Shown: positions 1 to 11,800 of the stretch, one piece after another
Layout of the letters: each line of letters begins with the position of its first letter
How positions within the stretch are numbered: the stretch's first letter is position 1
Assembly: GCA_029891385.1 (NCBI GenBank)
Contig: CM057224.1
Span: forward strand, 2,604,001 to 2,668,000
Reading direction: 5' to 3'
DNA from: Erythroxylum novogranatense
Lineage: Eukaryota > Streptophyta > Magnoliopsida > Malpighiales > Erythroxylaceae
DNA: 64,000 nt
Program-made: the position numbers and the translations under genes
The notes under the pieces: generated by a model
The model's input: only the letters and a program-made list of their open reading frames with translations
Databases searched by the model: none
What the model was told of the DNA's origin: nothing

Positions 1-600
1 ATCAGAAGCCGCAAAATTTGAAAGAAAACCCTAACCCTAGATTGCAAATCGACAAACAAGATCACAACTTTAGAAGCTGAAAAACGGATATAGTAAGAGA
101 AAATAACGCAAGGAAGAAAATCCCCAAGCCAATTTACCGATTGCAGGAAGTTGTGAGCAAATCAAAGGTTCGAAATAGAATCAAAAAACAGGGCCAGAAA
201 AATATCCACAATTGGACCCAAAACTAAGAGGCAAATTTACAGATATGGAAAGAGATTGAAAACTCGTGAAGGATCAAGGGATTAGACGAAGCGATCAGGG
301 GAATCGAAACCCTAACCCTAGAAACGCGAATAATAAACGGCTGGGATCGAAATTGGTATTATGCTGAAGAGGAGAACGTGAATCGAATAAATCGGGAATT
401 AAATCGGATGATTGATGCAAAAAGAAAAGCGAAATCAGAGATCGATTTCTGGTTTGATTACGGAGAGAGCTACGGGAAAGACGACATTGGGTTCGTAGGT
501 TTTTGTAGACGACGAGGCGGTTCGGACAGAGACGAGACTGGTCAATTAGTGTACGGACTGGGCTACTTTTTACATTCTAAACCGGCCCAGACTCAGTAAA
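1..600 (-). promoter_or_regulatory. Probable leader/promoter of a leftward gene beyond the window edge
   Basis: This segment is less AT-rich than the DNA to its right. It carries two telo-box-like AAACCCTAACCCTAG motifs, near 27-41 and 307-321. Telo-boxes are common in promoters and 5' UTRs of plant housekeeping genes. Read on the minus strand it has the pyrimidine-rich look of a plant 5' UTR and first intron. No convincing conserved coding frame is visible. A plus-strand ORF of 73 codons at 378-599 has no family features. The strand and the existence of the gene are inferred. Confidence 0.4.
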
Positions 601-1560
601 TTACGTATTATGATTTTGGTAATATTACTTTTGTAAATAATAATAAAACACCAATAATAACTTAATAAAAGTCTCGTATATAATTGATAGAGATGTTGTT
701 TTCGATAGATTTATATAAAAATATATTTATTAAAATAATAAATTAAGAACAATTAAAAATAAAATATAAATATAAAGACATAAAATAATAATACTAATAA
801 TAAATACATAAAATAAACAAATATATAAAAATAAAAATATAATAATAATAATAATTACAATAAATTCATTAGGCACATTTTGAAGGAGAAGTTGGAGAGT
901 TAAATTTGGAGGATTAATATATTCTTATTACTCTTCTTATTTTAATATCTTTTTTATTAAAATCTTCTTATAATAATCTTTCATTTTTATTTTTAAGTTT
1001 TGAGATTTTTGTGTATGATATAAGCAATACCAAATATGAATTGGTTCTTTGAAAATTTTAAATTATTTATTGTTAATAAACTTTTATTTAAATATATATC
1101 TATTTTGAAAATAATTCTAAAAATCACTGAATTAATCTTTTATATACATTAAACTTTTGAAAATTTATTATTATTATTATTATTATTAATTTTTCCGAAT
1201 CATTTAGAAACAACTTCTCTATTAATTAAAGATAAGACTGGTACTACTAGACCCCTTCAGATCCCGTGTATCAACGAATAATGGTTCTTCAAATATTAAA
1301 GTCCTCCAAGGAGAAAGATATAAAGCTTTCAATTCAAAATATAAAATACTAATATATTTATTAAACTGGACAAATGGAGCATAATGAAACTTAACTGAGG
1401 TTGTAATTATTATACTGAACAAATAGAGCATTATACTATCCAGAAGTACTGCTAAGAAAGTAGGCTTCAAACACAATTGTGTTCAAAACCCCATCCAGAG
1501 TAAGCTACTGAAACATTAGATGCTAAGGGAAGAATGAAAATTGTAGGATCACTATGCCTC
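601..1560. other. AT-rich intergenic spacer
   Basis: Very AT-rich DNA with runs of ATA/TAA triplets and a TTA/ATT microsatellite near 1165-1190. No ORF with family features is present. The last 60 or so bases probably belong to the 3' UTR of the leftward UDP-glucose dehydrogenase gene. Confidence 0.6.
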
Positions 1561-1625
1561 TTTCACACATAAATCTACTACTGCTATGTCTGGGCTCAAC
1601 CACTTCAAAGAATGCAGTCTGGTGT

Positions 1626-3068
1626 TCATGCCACAGCAGGCATATCCTTCAGCCATGAGTCCAATGGCTTGCCAATGGAATAAACAATAAATCCAATCTT
1701 CCTCAATTTTTCGACATCCACGACGTTTCGCCCATCGAAAATAAATGCAGGTTTCTGCATATTATCGTAGATCTTTTGGTAATCAAGAGTTTTGAATTCG
1801 TCCCACTCTGTCAGTATGCAAACTCCATGAGCATCTTTTGTTGCCTCATAAGCATCCCAAACACAGCTTACTTGTTTGATGGATGTTGGACTCATTGGCT
1901 GAAGATGAGCAGGATGGTCCCAATCAAACTTACTCATTGACAGATCTCTTTGAATCTGGTCTTCTGAAACCTGAGGATCATATATGCTCAGGCGAGCTTT
2001 ATCCTCCAACAAGCCCTTGCAAACATCAATAGCCGGAGTCTCCCTGGTATCCCCAGTATCTTTCTTGAAAGCAAAACCTAAGACAGTAATCTTTTTATCT
2101 GAGACCGTGTTGAACATGGAAGAGACTATCCGGTTCACAAAACGGGCCTTCTGGTAGTCATTCACCTTAATGACCTGCTTCCAGTAATTTGCAACCTCAG
2201 GAAGTCCATTACACTCGCATATATATATCAAGTTCAAGATATCTTTCTGGAAACAAGACCCCCCAAAACCTACACTAGCATTCAAGAACTTAGGTCCAAT
2301 CCTCGAGTCTTTACCAACGGCATGAGACACTTGGGTCACATCTGCACCAGTTGCCTCACATAGGGCTGACATGGCATTAACAGAAGATATCCTCTGTGCC
2401 AGAAATGCATTAGCAGCCAGTTTCGAGAGCTCAGCAGACCAGAGATTGGTACATATAATACAGTCCACAGGAACCCAATGGGCATAAACATCTCGCAATG
2501 CTGCAATTGCTTTTTCTCCATCGGGTGTCTCCCTTCCACCAATAAGCACACGGTCTGGCTTGAAAAGGTCTTCAATTGCAGTTCCCTCAGCAAGGAATTC
2601 TGGGTTGGAAAGAATTTGGAAGTTGATGCCTCTGCTATTATGGGTTAAGATCTTTTCAATCGCCTCGGCTGTTTTGACAGGAACGGTTGATTTCTCAACA
2701 ACAATTTTATCAGATTTTGATACATCAGCAATCATTCGAGCAGCACTCTCCCAATAAGTCAGATCAGCTGCTTTGCCAGCTCCAAGCCCCTGGGTTTTGG
2801 TTGGGGTATTCACAGATACAAAGACTATATCAGCCTCTGCAACATGTTTCTCAACATCATTGCTAAAAAAGAGGTTCTTTCCCCTGCATTGTTTGACAAC
2901 ATCCTCCAGACCTGGCTCATAGATAGGAAGGTGATCACTGTTCCAGGCAGTGATTCTTGGCACAGAAATATCAACAACAGCAACTTGAATTTCTGGACAT
3001 TTCAGGGCAATCACGGCCATGGTTGGCCCTCCGACATAACCAGCTCCGATGCAACAAATTTTCACCAT
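1626..3068 (-). CDS. UGD: UDP-glucose 6-dehydrogenase
   Basis: This intact 480-codon frame encodes cytosolic UDP-glucose 6-dehydrogenase, which oxidises UDP-glucose to UDP-glucuronate with two NAD+. The product is the precursor of UDP-xylose, UDP-arabinose, UDP-apiose and UDP-galacturonate for pectin and hemicellulose. The N-terminal Rossmann motif GAGYVGG (residues 8-14) binds NAD. The family motif [10 protein letters not shown] (267-276) holds the catalytic Cys272. The substrate-loop motif [10 protein letters not shown] (155-164) and the C-terminal UDP-binding half ([12 protein letters not shown]) are all present. Length equals that of plant UGD proteins, and the CDS is a single exon as is usual for plant UGDs. 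Start: the first Met is followed directly by [12 protein letters not shown], as in the family. An AG acceptor lies at 3078-3079, ten bases before the ATG, so a leader intron is likely. Confidence 0.97.
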   Translation of the reverse strand: MVKICCIGAGYVGGPTMAVIALKCPEIQVAVVDISVPRITAWNSDHLPIYEPGLEDVVKQCRGKNLFFSNDVEKHVAEADIVFVSVNTPTKTQGLGAGKAADLTYWESAARMIADVSKSDKIVVEKSTVPVKTAEAIEKILTHNSRGINFQILSNPEFLAEGTAIEDLFKPDRVLIGGRETPDGEKAIAALRDVYAHWVPVDCIICTNLWSAELSKLAANAFLAQRISSVNAMSALCEATGADVTQVSHAVGKDSRIGPKFLNASVGFGGSCFQKDILNLIYICECNGLPEVANYWKQVIKVNDYQKARFVNRIVSSMFNTVSDKKITVLGFAFKKDTGDTRETPAIDVCKGLLEDKARLSIYDPQVSEDQIQRDLSMSKFDWDHPAHLQPMSPTSIKQVSCVWDAYEATKDAHGVCILTEWDEFKTLDYQKIYDNMQKPAFIFDGRNVVDVEKLRKIGFIVYSIGKPLDSWLKDMPAVA

Positions 3069-3970
3069 TTTTATGTGCTGTGTGTAGCATGAAATAGTTA
3101 GGACAGCTCAGCAATTCAGAAGTGATATCTCGGGAGAGAAAAAAGTTAAAACATCGTCGATCTTACGAAAGCAAAGATAATTTATACAGAAAAAAGAGTT
3201 TCCTCAAAACTAAAACACATGGAAATTCCAGCCCCAAAAATTTCACTTCTTGAGAGTCATCATAAATGTTTATTTGATCTGTGCAAAGGACACCAGTTTC
3301 ATAAACTTGGTTTGTAATTTGATATACAACATAACAAATTATTTACCAGACGCATAAAGATCAAATCTTTAGATCCATGATCTCCAACCTCCATTACCAT
3401 AGAAGGTTGTGATCCAGAACAGAAAAAAGAAAAGAAAACATAATACTTATCAGGGAAGGAAAAGAAACCGCTGAACTTAAGAACCATAAACCTAACAAAA
3501 ACTAGGTCTCAAGAACCAAAAATCTTCATGTATTGAAACTAGAATCTCAACAAGCGAATTCAGCAACCAGATCTATAACAAACTTGAAGGCTAGATCAAT
3601 AGACCAAAAAGCATCTGTAGATCTATCCATTAAGGAAAAAGATTCAGCATGTCATCTACATGCAAAAATCCCACCTTTCAAAACCAAACCAAACCCACGA
3701 ACAAAACATCAAAGCTAAATTGCCCACGACATTCATATAACTAGAAAACTAACCCAGAGAGTAACAAAGAGATGAATTTCCTCAAATGTGTATTAGTTCC
3801 TCTTTGGAGATGAGGGAAAAGGCAAGAACAGAAAAGGTGAGAGGAATACAGATGTGACGCAGAAGCAGAGTAATAAACGCGTTGGAAGTTGAGACTTCTT
3901 CTGCCGAGGAACCAGGGACTACATGTCTGTCCCTTGTGAGTCTCTACGTATATATATATATATATACAAA
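3069..3970 (-). promoter_or_regulatory. UGD 5' leader with probable leader intron and TATA region
   Basis: On the minus strand a pyrimidine tract and CACACAG acceptor end ten bases before the UGD start codon, as in plant UGD genes with an intron in the 5' UTR. Farther upstream, at 3780-3920, lies a CT-rich leader-like stretch. Just beyond it, at about 3947-3966, is a TATATA run that could serve as the TATA box. The donor of the leader intron is not resolved; one candidate is near 3755. Confidence 0.5.
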
Positions 3971-5600
3971 GCACTTGGAATTTTTAATACCATCAGCTAA
4001 CAAAATTTCACTCTTTTTTTTTTAGATCCAACAACTTAGATTTCCCACACACCAAAAGCCAGAGGTTCCGGAACGTCATCTACATAATTGACGACACGTT
4101 TCCCTAAAAAAGTTTCAATCTTGAAATCATTTTTATACATTTATACCTTTTCTTACAACACTAACAACAAAAGCTTTAACAGTACGATGATATTTCGCAC
4201 TCTTTATGTTTGTATAATAATTTATATTATCAAAACACAAAACTTTAAACCACCTTTATGAAATTAAGAAAAACTGTTCCTACCCCTTTGGCGAATTCAA
4301 ACTGACCAAACTTCTTCTGACTTTGATTAACGCACAAGGAATTAGTTAAATGTCTACCAAAAATGACTGTCAAGATTAATAAAAGGTTTATACTCATTCC
4401 AAAAGTCTGTTCTTTTAGCGCACCGACAGTCCTAAAAGTGTCACCTATGTACTTTCAGTTCCGGACAAAGCTTGAATCTTTCCACAGTTTTTGACTTTTT
4501 TTCAACAGTTTGGTGTCATTTAAGTCACCTTAATCCCTTCGAGTGCAGTTTATGGAACGATTTGAAGGTTTTTGAATGGCTTGTCATGCAGTATTACTAT
4601 TTTAAAATAGTACTACAAAGTTAATGAAATGAAACCCGAAAAGCACTGAATTTTTAGTCATAAACAATGAACAGTAGCTTTAAATTCGTTTCATTGTCTG
4701 CACCACACGTGTATTTAGAAGTTTTAAGTACATTCTAATGTGAATATGTTCTTGGAATCAATGATTAGTCGTATGAAACACTGCTGATAAAATAAATACC
4801 AAAATAGAAAGGTTAGTGAGAAGTTGTCAAGAAAAGCCAAAGGTTGGCTTCACGTGAAGCTTGAAGTTGAAGGGGGACCAGTTTCTCCTATCAATGGCGA
4901 TAGGGTAGTTCAACTGATGAAGTAATTTTAGGCGTATTTAGCGATTGAAATTTTGACCCACCGTACTTCAAACTTAAAGGGAAAATGATTAGTAAGAATA
5001 AATAACAAATTAAAGATATTAATAATTTGCAATGTTTTAAAAATAAATCTTAAATTAGATCGACGTGATAAGAAATTTAGGGTTTAAAAATTTTAATCGG
5101 TATTAAATCATCAAAATATTAGCTAAAAATTAAATTAAATTAAAAATTTAAAATACGATTGAAAAAGATTATCCTTACTTATCATAGAATTTGAAACTTA
5201 ATTAAAAAAATATTAATAAATAAAATAATTAATTTATTTTAATTTATAAGAATGTATTAATTCGACAAAATTGACTGATTAATAAATAAATTAATAAATG
5301 TTTAATAACAAAATTATTAAAATAAAATGAATCAAAAGTTAAAAACTAAATTAAAAAATTGATCAATTCAAGATTTTTACAATAAGATCGATCCAACTAA
5401 TTCAACTTTTTAATCATTGAAAATTTTGTTCATTGAAAATTTTGTTCAACACCCTACAGCGATGTTTACTGCAGTAAGAGTGAAAAGAGTAAAGAAATGG
5501 GTTACTTTAACTACAAGAAATTGACAGAAATGAAACATTTCAGAAGTTGATTGTTTGAAATCTGTCCCATTGCTGATGTTGATTCTTTGAAATCTGTCCT
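3971..5600. other. AT-rich intergenic DNA upstream of UGD
   Basis: No coding region or recognised RNA gene is seen. 3971-4900 is probably the distal UGD promoter. From about 4980 to 5450 the DNA is extremely AT-rich with many short AATTAA repeats. A pair of related short direct repeats (TTTGAAATCTGTCC) occurs near 5556 and 5586. Confidence 0.5.
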
Positions 5601-5617
5601 ATTTGCTGTCTTGTGAA

Positions 5618-5834
5618 GGGCTCCAAATCTTCTGTACTATTTATTTAGCACCAACTCTGTTTCACTCATGTACTGTTATAAATTTTGATGTTCCTATGAC
5701 AGTGCATGAATAAAAAAGAGTTCAGCACTAACTCTTTTTCACTCATGTACTGCTATAAATTTAGATGGTCTTATGACATTGCATGAATAAAATAGAGTTG
5801 GTACTAGATAAATAGGACAGAAGATTTAGTTCCC
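5618..5834. mobile_element. Fold-back MITE-like element
   Basis: The two ends are inverted copies of each other over about 45 bases: AAATCTTCTGTACTATTTAT on the left, and the reverse complement on the right, AAATCTTCTGTCCTATTTAT. Inside are two direct copies of a unit of about 70 bp that each begin AACTCT and end AGAGTT, so each unit is itself hairpin-like. The flanks TTGTGAA and TTGTGTA differ at one of seven bases and may be a decayed target-site duplication. No coding capacity. The superfamily is not established. Confidence 0.65.
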
Positions 5835-6300
5835 TTGTGTAGTTGCAGTTCTATTATATATATATATTTAGAGTTTTTGAGTTAATTTTCTCTATTTTAT
5901 ATATAATTTTTGAAGCAATAATATAAAGACATCGTACTCAATATATAACGCTCTCCGCTTTGCAAAGATCTGAAAAGGTCATAATATACACAGGCTTTCT
6001 TTTATATTTTATAAAAGGTTGTTTCCGTAACTTAAATTTATGATCTTATGGTCACAAAACAATTTTACTAGTTTGGAAGCAATAATATATTTAATCAAAA
6101 TATCAAAAGTATCCCTTTCTTTTCTTTAAATTATCATGTGAGAACCTTAGAACTTGGTCTCATCTTATCTTCTTATCAGTAAAGAAAATTGAAGGAATCT
6201 TAAATAAACAAATTAAATCTAATCAAAATTAAGCATACTAACTAAAATTTTAATATAGTTGGCAAACTCAAGACTTTACAATTGTATTCAACAAAAGAGG

Positions 6301-6401
6301 TTTGGATTAATGGATTTGTTTCACATGTGAACTTAGAAGAGAATCTTACTTTTGGATTAATGGATTTGTTTCATATGTGAACTTAGATGAGAATCTTTAC
6401 T
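6301..6401. repeat. Two-copy tandem repeat, about 50 bp unit
   Basis: The block starting TTTGGATTAATGGATTTG occurs twice in succession (6301-6350 and 6351-6401) with about three substitutions and one inserted base. No coding or regulatory role is visible. It lies beyond the 3' end of the parvulin gene. Confidence 0.8.
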
Positions 6402-6783
6402 TTTAGTTAGTTCAAAAGAAGTATATTAACTGAAATCTACACAAGTTAATCAACTGGAATAATGTAGTTTCACGAACTCATCTTGCCTAATAATACCTGA
6501 CCATTTCTTATAGAGGATGAACATACAATGAAACAGCAGATATGATAGTATTTGGTGCCCAAAGGGGTTAAGTTTTACGTTCATGATAAATTCGAGGACA
6601 AACCATTCTCTTGATCTAACAACTTCATTCATTATCCACAAACTGGAAAAGAAACAAAGACAACAAAATAAAAGCTTGAAAAGTTTCTTTCTGTTCCCAG
6701 TTATACTAAGAGTTCCAAGTGCATTTTACCAGTGCTGCCACTACAGTTCCAGCACTTGGTTGTTCTGCTGGAGAGGAGTTTGA
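6402..6783 (-). other. Probable 3' UTR and downstream region of the PIN4-type gene
   Basis: Directly after the stop codon on the minus strand the sequence is ordinary plant 3' UTR in character. The small ORFs on both strands here have no family features. Confidence 0.4.
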
Positions 6784-8403
6784 TTAGTTCTTTCTCCCTT
6801 CGCACAAGATTATATGGTACCCATGTCTGCAGCGATGTAAAATTGTGATTAGAATTTAGCAAATATTATCATTATTGTCAGGATATCCACTGTCATAAGG
6901 TGATCATAAATTTACAAGATATTCAGAGTATATTAAATCAATCTAAAGTCTGAACATTGCAATTCATAGTACCGGGGATAAATTTTTCTGAGAACAGATC
7001 TTGATTTCTTACTGACCATTGACAATTAATGTTAAATATCCCCAACAACTCCACGTTTGCTTCACTTGGAATCTTAAGAAGTAGAAAAATAAGTTCATAT
7101 ATATCAAATTCTAAATCACAAGCATTTGTGCTTTTCATGCTCTACATTACTTCCATTACTTTCATATTAATAGAAAAGACAGCTTTTCCTATGTCTGTCT
7201 TTCCACTATATCCAGTACACAGATAGATAGAAGCAATGGAATGGCCAGAAAGAACAAAGTCATTGGAATTTATATGAATGTTAGCCGATGCGACTTCTGA
7301 CCAACAATAATTTTGTCAAATCTCTAATGATCTAAACAATTGCCTAAAGTACATGGACTGAAAATTGGGAAAGTTGAGATGCATACGTTGATTTGAATGG
7401 TGCACATGTAGCTCCAATTGGCGTGCTGAAAGCCACATCTTGAAAGGGGCCAGCCATTTTACCTCGAGGGAACCATCCAAGGTCCCCGCCCTTCTTCCCA
7501 GATGGGCACTCTGAATACTCTGCAGCCAACTGAAAATGCAAACAAAGTAGACATGCATATCTTAATAAAGGTAGAGTAACAACATAGTAGGCATTATCAC
7601 CAAACAGAAATTCGAAACTTAAGAAGTATATTGTGATGACCACAAGCTTAGCTAAATGAAAAAGATGTCTGTTATGCGGTTATCATAGCATAGGAATAAA
7701 AAGCTGAGACTTCCTGAACAAAGGCACAGTGGCAAAAACCTGATTGAGAATCAGATAATGTTGCTTCTGCAGTAACAGCAAAGAAATCAAATTGAAGCAA
7801 AAATGGCAGAATTTCTGCACGTGAACACCCGGACAATTATGTTCTTTAGCAGTCTGTCTAGCCAAATGCACTCAATTTACCTTCGCAAACTCAGCTGGAG
7901 GAACTTTATCACCGGTATCTAGCCAACCATCCTGCAACTTCTTGTATGCCTCATTGATTTTGCCTTGCTTTTCACATAATATATGCCTTGCTGGAACACA
8001 TGTTCAAGCCAATTTAAGAAGTGAAGTTACTAAAGGACCTCACAATTCATGCCAAAAAAGGGATACCTTCCCTGGCACACAAAAACCTAAGCATAAACAT
8101 CTTACCCAAAGCACTAAATTCTTTTCCTATGACTCTTCAAATACTCGGTTCCAAAATAGTAGTTTGCCCCAATAGTGGCATTTAAAAAGAAAAAGAACAA
8201 TCTCTTCACCACAATAGATTACACATAAGAAAAGATAAGAAGATAACTATAAAAGTATCACCTTTGACATAAGTGCAAGTCCCAAGTCCGTCACCCTTGC
8301 CAGCTTTTCCCTTGCCCTTTGAAGAACTTTCATCACTTCCACCTCCGGCTTGCTTTCCCTTACCCTTACCTCCAGAGTCTTTTGGCTTTGAGTCCTTACC
8401 CAT
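6784..8403 (-). CDS. Parvulin-type peptidyl-prolyl cis-trans isomerase, PIN4/Par14 family
   Basis: Four exons on the minus strand: 8262-8403, 7881-7990, 7387-7529 and 6784-6826. They join in phase to 145 codons plus stop. The product is a small nuclear/cytosolic prolyl isomerase of the NIMA-interacting 4 (Par14) family. The N-terminus (residues 1-40) is a Lys/Gly/Ser-rich basic tail starting MGKDSKPKDSGGKGKG, typical of PIN4 and linked in the family to nucleic-acid binding. The parvulin fold follows: ARHILCEKQGKINEAY, then ECPSGKKGGDLGWFPRGKM, then AFSTPIGA, ending THGYHIILCEGRKN. There is no N-terminal WW domain, so it is not a Pin1 type. Length agrees with plant homologues of about 140 residues. 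All introns are GT-AG. The first exon-frame Met upstream (8437-8439) lies in the leader, so MGKD is preferred as start. Confidence 0.95.
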
Positions 8404-8950
8404 TACCTTACAAAACCAAAACACAGAATATATTACCAAATCAGCAAGTAAATGACACTGGAAAACTATCCCAATCCATCACAACTACTTTTCAACAGAT
8501 TGACAATTCCTTTTTTCATCAAACTGATTCTAACATAACCCAGATTACTCCCGCCCAAATAAAAATCCACCTCAATCTCTAACCTCTAATTCATACAACC
8601 AACTAGCTTGTAACCACAACTTTACATAATGATCATTAAAGACAAAAGCCCACTCCAGCAGGAGTCTCCTTTGTAAAGCAAATATCAATATGACTGAATC
8701 ACGTCCTAGTCTGACAGCAACCCAACAACAAAGTTGATCCACGAAACTAAAATTGAAACCCCATAAGTTGAATTCCACGTACAAATGTCTTTTATACTCA
8801 CCGACAATTGGAAGTCTTGCTACGTCTGGGTTTCTCCAACAACCAAGATCCTAAACTCGCAATGTAGCTTTGATGCGTGCGATATTTTCTTTCAAGCAGA
8901 TTATTACAAGTTTGCCACTTCCATTGTCTATTATGGCAGGAAGTTATTTG

Positions 8951-9237
8951 TAGGCTTGGGAATGGGGCCGGCCCGACCTGGCCCAAGAGGGCAACGGAGG
9001 ATTATTTGTTAATTTTTAAAAAACTCAAAATATAACATCATTTTCTTTATAAAACGATATCATTTTATCACCCTCGCCCGAGCTAATTGTCGAACCAGGC
9101 CTGGACAACCTTGGCCCAATTCGGACCTACGACCTATCAAGCCAAGAAATTCTAACTTGTGACCTAACCTATGGGTCGATCAACACGAGCTTGGCTCATT
9201 AACTTGATTGGTAGAAATTTGGTAATTGTCATCCCTA
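8951..9237. mobile_element. Non-autonomous hAT-type MITE (287 bp)
   Basis: The element begins TAGGCTTGGGAATGG and ends with the inverse of TAGGGATGACAATTACC. This matches the TAGGGNTGGCAATGG-type ends of a common plant hAT MITE group. It is flanked by GTTATTTG (8943-8950) and ATTATTTG (9238-9245), an 8-bp duplication with one change; 8 bp is the hAT target-site length. The inside is rich in GGCC-type runs near the left end, unlike the AT-rich surroundings. No coding capacity. Confidence 0.75.
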
Positions 9238-9245
9238 ATTATTTG

Positions 9246-9724
9246 AATAGTATGATATTATTTATTTAGTTGTGATACAACTTAAATTGTAATATTTGTG
9301 TTGAAGTTGAATTTTAATATTTTTAAAATATTCAAAATATATTTTCAATAAATGAAAATTTAATATAATTAATTTTTCTTTAATTAAGTGTGATGTCATT
9401 ATTGTGATATTTTTTATTTATTGCTATTCAACCAAAGGTGAGTTAAGTTATTATACCATAGAGTGACATAATAGGGGTATATTAATATTTTTGGTCAAAT
9501 ATATTTGTATATCTAAATAAGACATGTATACTTGATTAGGAATATGTTTATTTACTTAAAATTGATTGTCACTTGGCATTTAAATTATGATAATATGTTG
9601 TAGTATACTTCAAATCATTTATTTTGAATCCATAAAAAGAAATTGCATATAATATGAGCATTTATGTATAACTTTTATAGTTGTTTATCTTTATTTACAA
9701 TCTTGTCTATTATATTTTTCAATA
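9246..9724. other. AT-rich stretch, possibly the worn 5' LTR/leader of the old copia element
   Basis: No ORF or repeat is recognised. It directly precedes the decayed gag region that starts near 9725, so it would be the place for the 5' LTR. I could not find its partner near 21.6-22 kb by eye, so the assignment is only positional. Confidence 0.3.
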
Positions 9725-10402
9725 GTTTGAACTTAACTAAATGGAGTGTTCAAGCCAATTTTCACTTGGGTGTTTTGGAGCTTGACTTGGCATTATTAGA
9801 GGATTAACTTCCTGCTCTTACAAACACGAGTAGTGAGGGAGGAAGAGAAATTAACCACAACGTTATAAAGAAAGTGAGATGTTAGTGAATTGTCCAACAA
9901 GCTTACTAAAGAGGAACCAAGATTGAAGAAACAATAGTCACTTTGTCAAACTAGTGTATGAAGACTATTGTCCATCGGCATGTTTATCGAAAGGGCAACA
10001 GATTTGTTGACTAGCTCGTCACTCAGACTGATATTAGTACATTTGATGTAACCTATTTTGATGTAGTGCCTACCGGGTGCCAACATATCCTTCTAGTGGA
10101 TATGTCGGAGACCAGCATCCCCCGCTCTGTTTTGTAATCTGCTTCGATAGCTTCCCTTTAATAATTAAAAAAAACTAGTATATGAAGAAGCTAGTAAATG
10201 ACTGACAGTAAAAGCAACGAGTTATTAAGAAGAAGTTACCTGCTAATGCTACATAGGTGAGCCGAAAGGAACAAAAGGCAGACAAATGTAATTTTGTAAG
10301 AAAGTTGGATACTGGTATAAGATTACCTTGAACATAAGGTTTCGTTCAAAAAGATGGTAAATATTATGTTTTTGTATGTTTAAAATCAAACTTATCTGTA
10401 GC
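9725..10402 (+). pseudogene. Decayed copia gag (left part of the split old element)
   Basis: Reading across several frames, the plus strand shows worn copia Gag: a start resembling the LNGSNFxxWK region near 9729, an ELDLALxED-like stretch near 9780, an EEERLKxxK-like stretch near 9910, and a zinc-knuckle relic near 10290-10330 (FCKKVGYW, then a broken CCHC). It ends with LVCLKSNLSV-type sequence, which in this copia group leads into the protease. The frame then resumes at 18067, on the other side of the younger copia. Many stops and frameshifts: dead. Confidence 0.65.
9964..10172 (+). mobile_element. 5'-truncated LINE tail with 15-bp target-site duplication
   Basis: The insert starts with a translated HRHVYRKGNRFVD, the C-terminal signature of the RNase H domain that closes plant LINE ORF2. 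It continues through a 3' UTR and ends in an A-rich tail (AATAATTAAAAAA). It is bounded by AACTAGTGTATGAAG (9949-9963) and AACTAGTATATGAAG (10173-10187), a 15-bp duplication with one change. Such heavy 5' truncation and a tail at the 3' end are what target-primed reverse transcription leaves. It sits inside the old copia gag. Confidence 0.8.
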
Positions 10403-10726
10403 TGTAAGAAAATTTATGAATAGATCATTTGCCACATAATCAATTATATATGTATGGATAAAACGAAATCACATACTTGGCTTCCGTTTATGCTTCCACT
10501 GGTTAAAGAATTTTTTGTTTCCACCCTTACTGCAGAGTTATTCTTCTTTGCTTTGTAAAATCTTGAGAAACGAAACTGAAGCAACCAACACCCCGCACTC
10601 ACCGTTCCCTTTTATTTATATACATATTGCTGCATTCAGTTTTTTCTCTTCGCATAACTACCTTTGGTAGTTATCTCAAGAGGCTCAAGATTATTATACC
10701 CGTCATGGGTGTAATAATAGCTTACA
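10403..10726 (-). repeat. 3' LTR of the young copia element
   Basis: Left copy of the LTR, downstream in element orientation. It has TG...CA ends with a short TGTAAG/CTTACA inverted repeat. It differs from the right LTR at six C/T positions. Confidence 0.95.
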
Positions 10727-10737
10727 TCTCCCACTCA
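10727..10737 (-). promoter_or_regulatory. Polypurine tract of the young copia element
   Basis: On the minus strand GTGAGTGGGAGA directly precedes the TG of the left LTR, the expected place for plus-strand priming. Confidence 0.8.
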
Positions 10738-11800
10738 CACATGATGGGTTTAATTTTAAAACAAACTCTGCAATACTCGTACTTGTTCAATAATCAGTGT
10801 GACCAGCATACGACGAGAGTACATTGTCATATATCTGTTAGGAGTATATGACATCTCGTTTTAACAAATTGATCCTAGGACTTATGAGTCCTTGAGTAGA
10901 CATTGTATGCTATACCCTAGGTCATATCTCGCATTTGCATTTTTCCTTTGATCTCATTTAGTTTCTTTAAGTCATGACTGTATTCAAGTTCTCTCATAAA
11001 GAGACGATGGTCATCTATGAATACTTTTCATGCGAGTCAATGAGCTAAATTAAATGACCTTCCTTTGTTCTCAATTCTCTTTTGAATTAAATTTAATTTG
11101 CTTTCCTATAATTATTCCATAAGATCGCATCATACATGATCTCTTGGCAATAACCTAAAGTAGCAAACCTTAAATTCAATTCTCAAGAATGAAACAAGAG
11201 TCATAAGGGTATTTAATGAGGTTCTTCTAAACCTCAAGGGTCTCACATAATGTAAGATGAGATCTTGCGACTTACATTAATCCCTTTTGTGGTCAGTTAT
11301 GCACACATGGTAAGAGTCATGTGCTACGGTATTTACCCACTTCGTTTACCTTGAACATCTTTTTATTCAAGAAATACCGTACAGATGATAGCTCAAACAT
11401 ACTCAATGTTTAACTTGAGTTCACTTATCTACTCACAAATTTATTCAGAACTCACATCTGGCAATGTAAGACAGATATAGTGATTATTAAATCACTTTGA
11501 ACCAATTTCCTTGCGGCATCTATGGTTTAAGTTTCGCGCTCTCAATTATCACCTAAATAATAAACTTTAAACATGTCTTATCTCTAGCGACCATAAACAC
11601 TAGAGATGATTTCCCGTGTGAGAGGGCCAATCTATAATCTGTCTCATGTACTTATGATTCATCTCAAAATATATTGGTACATAAAACACATATATTCATG
11701 AATCAAATGATACACAATATAATTTTCATCATACATTATATCCAAACAAGTGACATTAAACTGAGTGAACATACATAGAGAAATGTTTTATCAATACATT

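Noticed and set aside
378..599. 73-codon plus-strand ORF near the left edge
   Set aside because: No family features, and composition fits a leader on the other strand.
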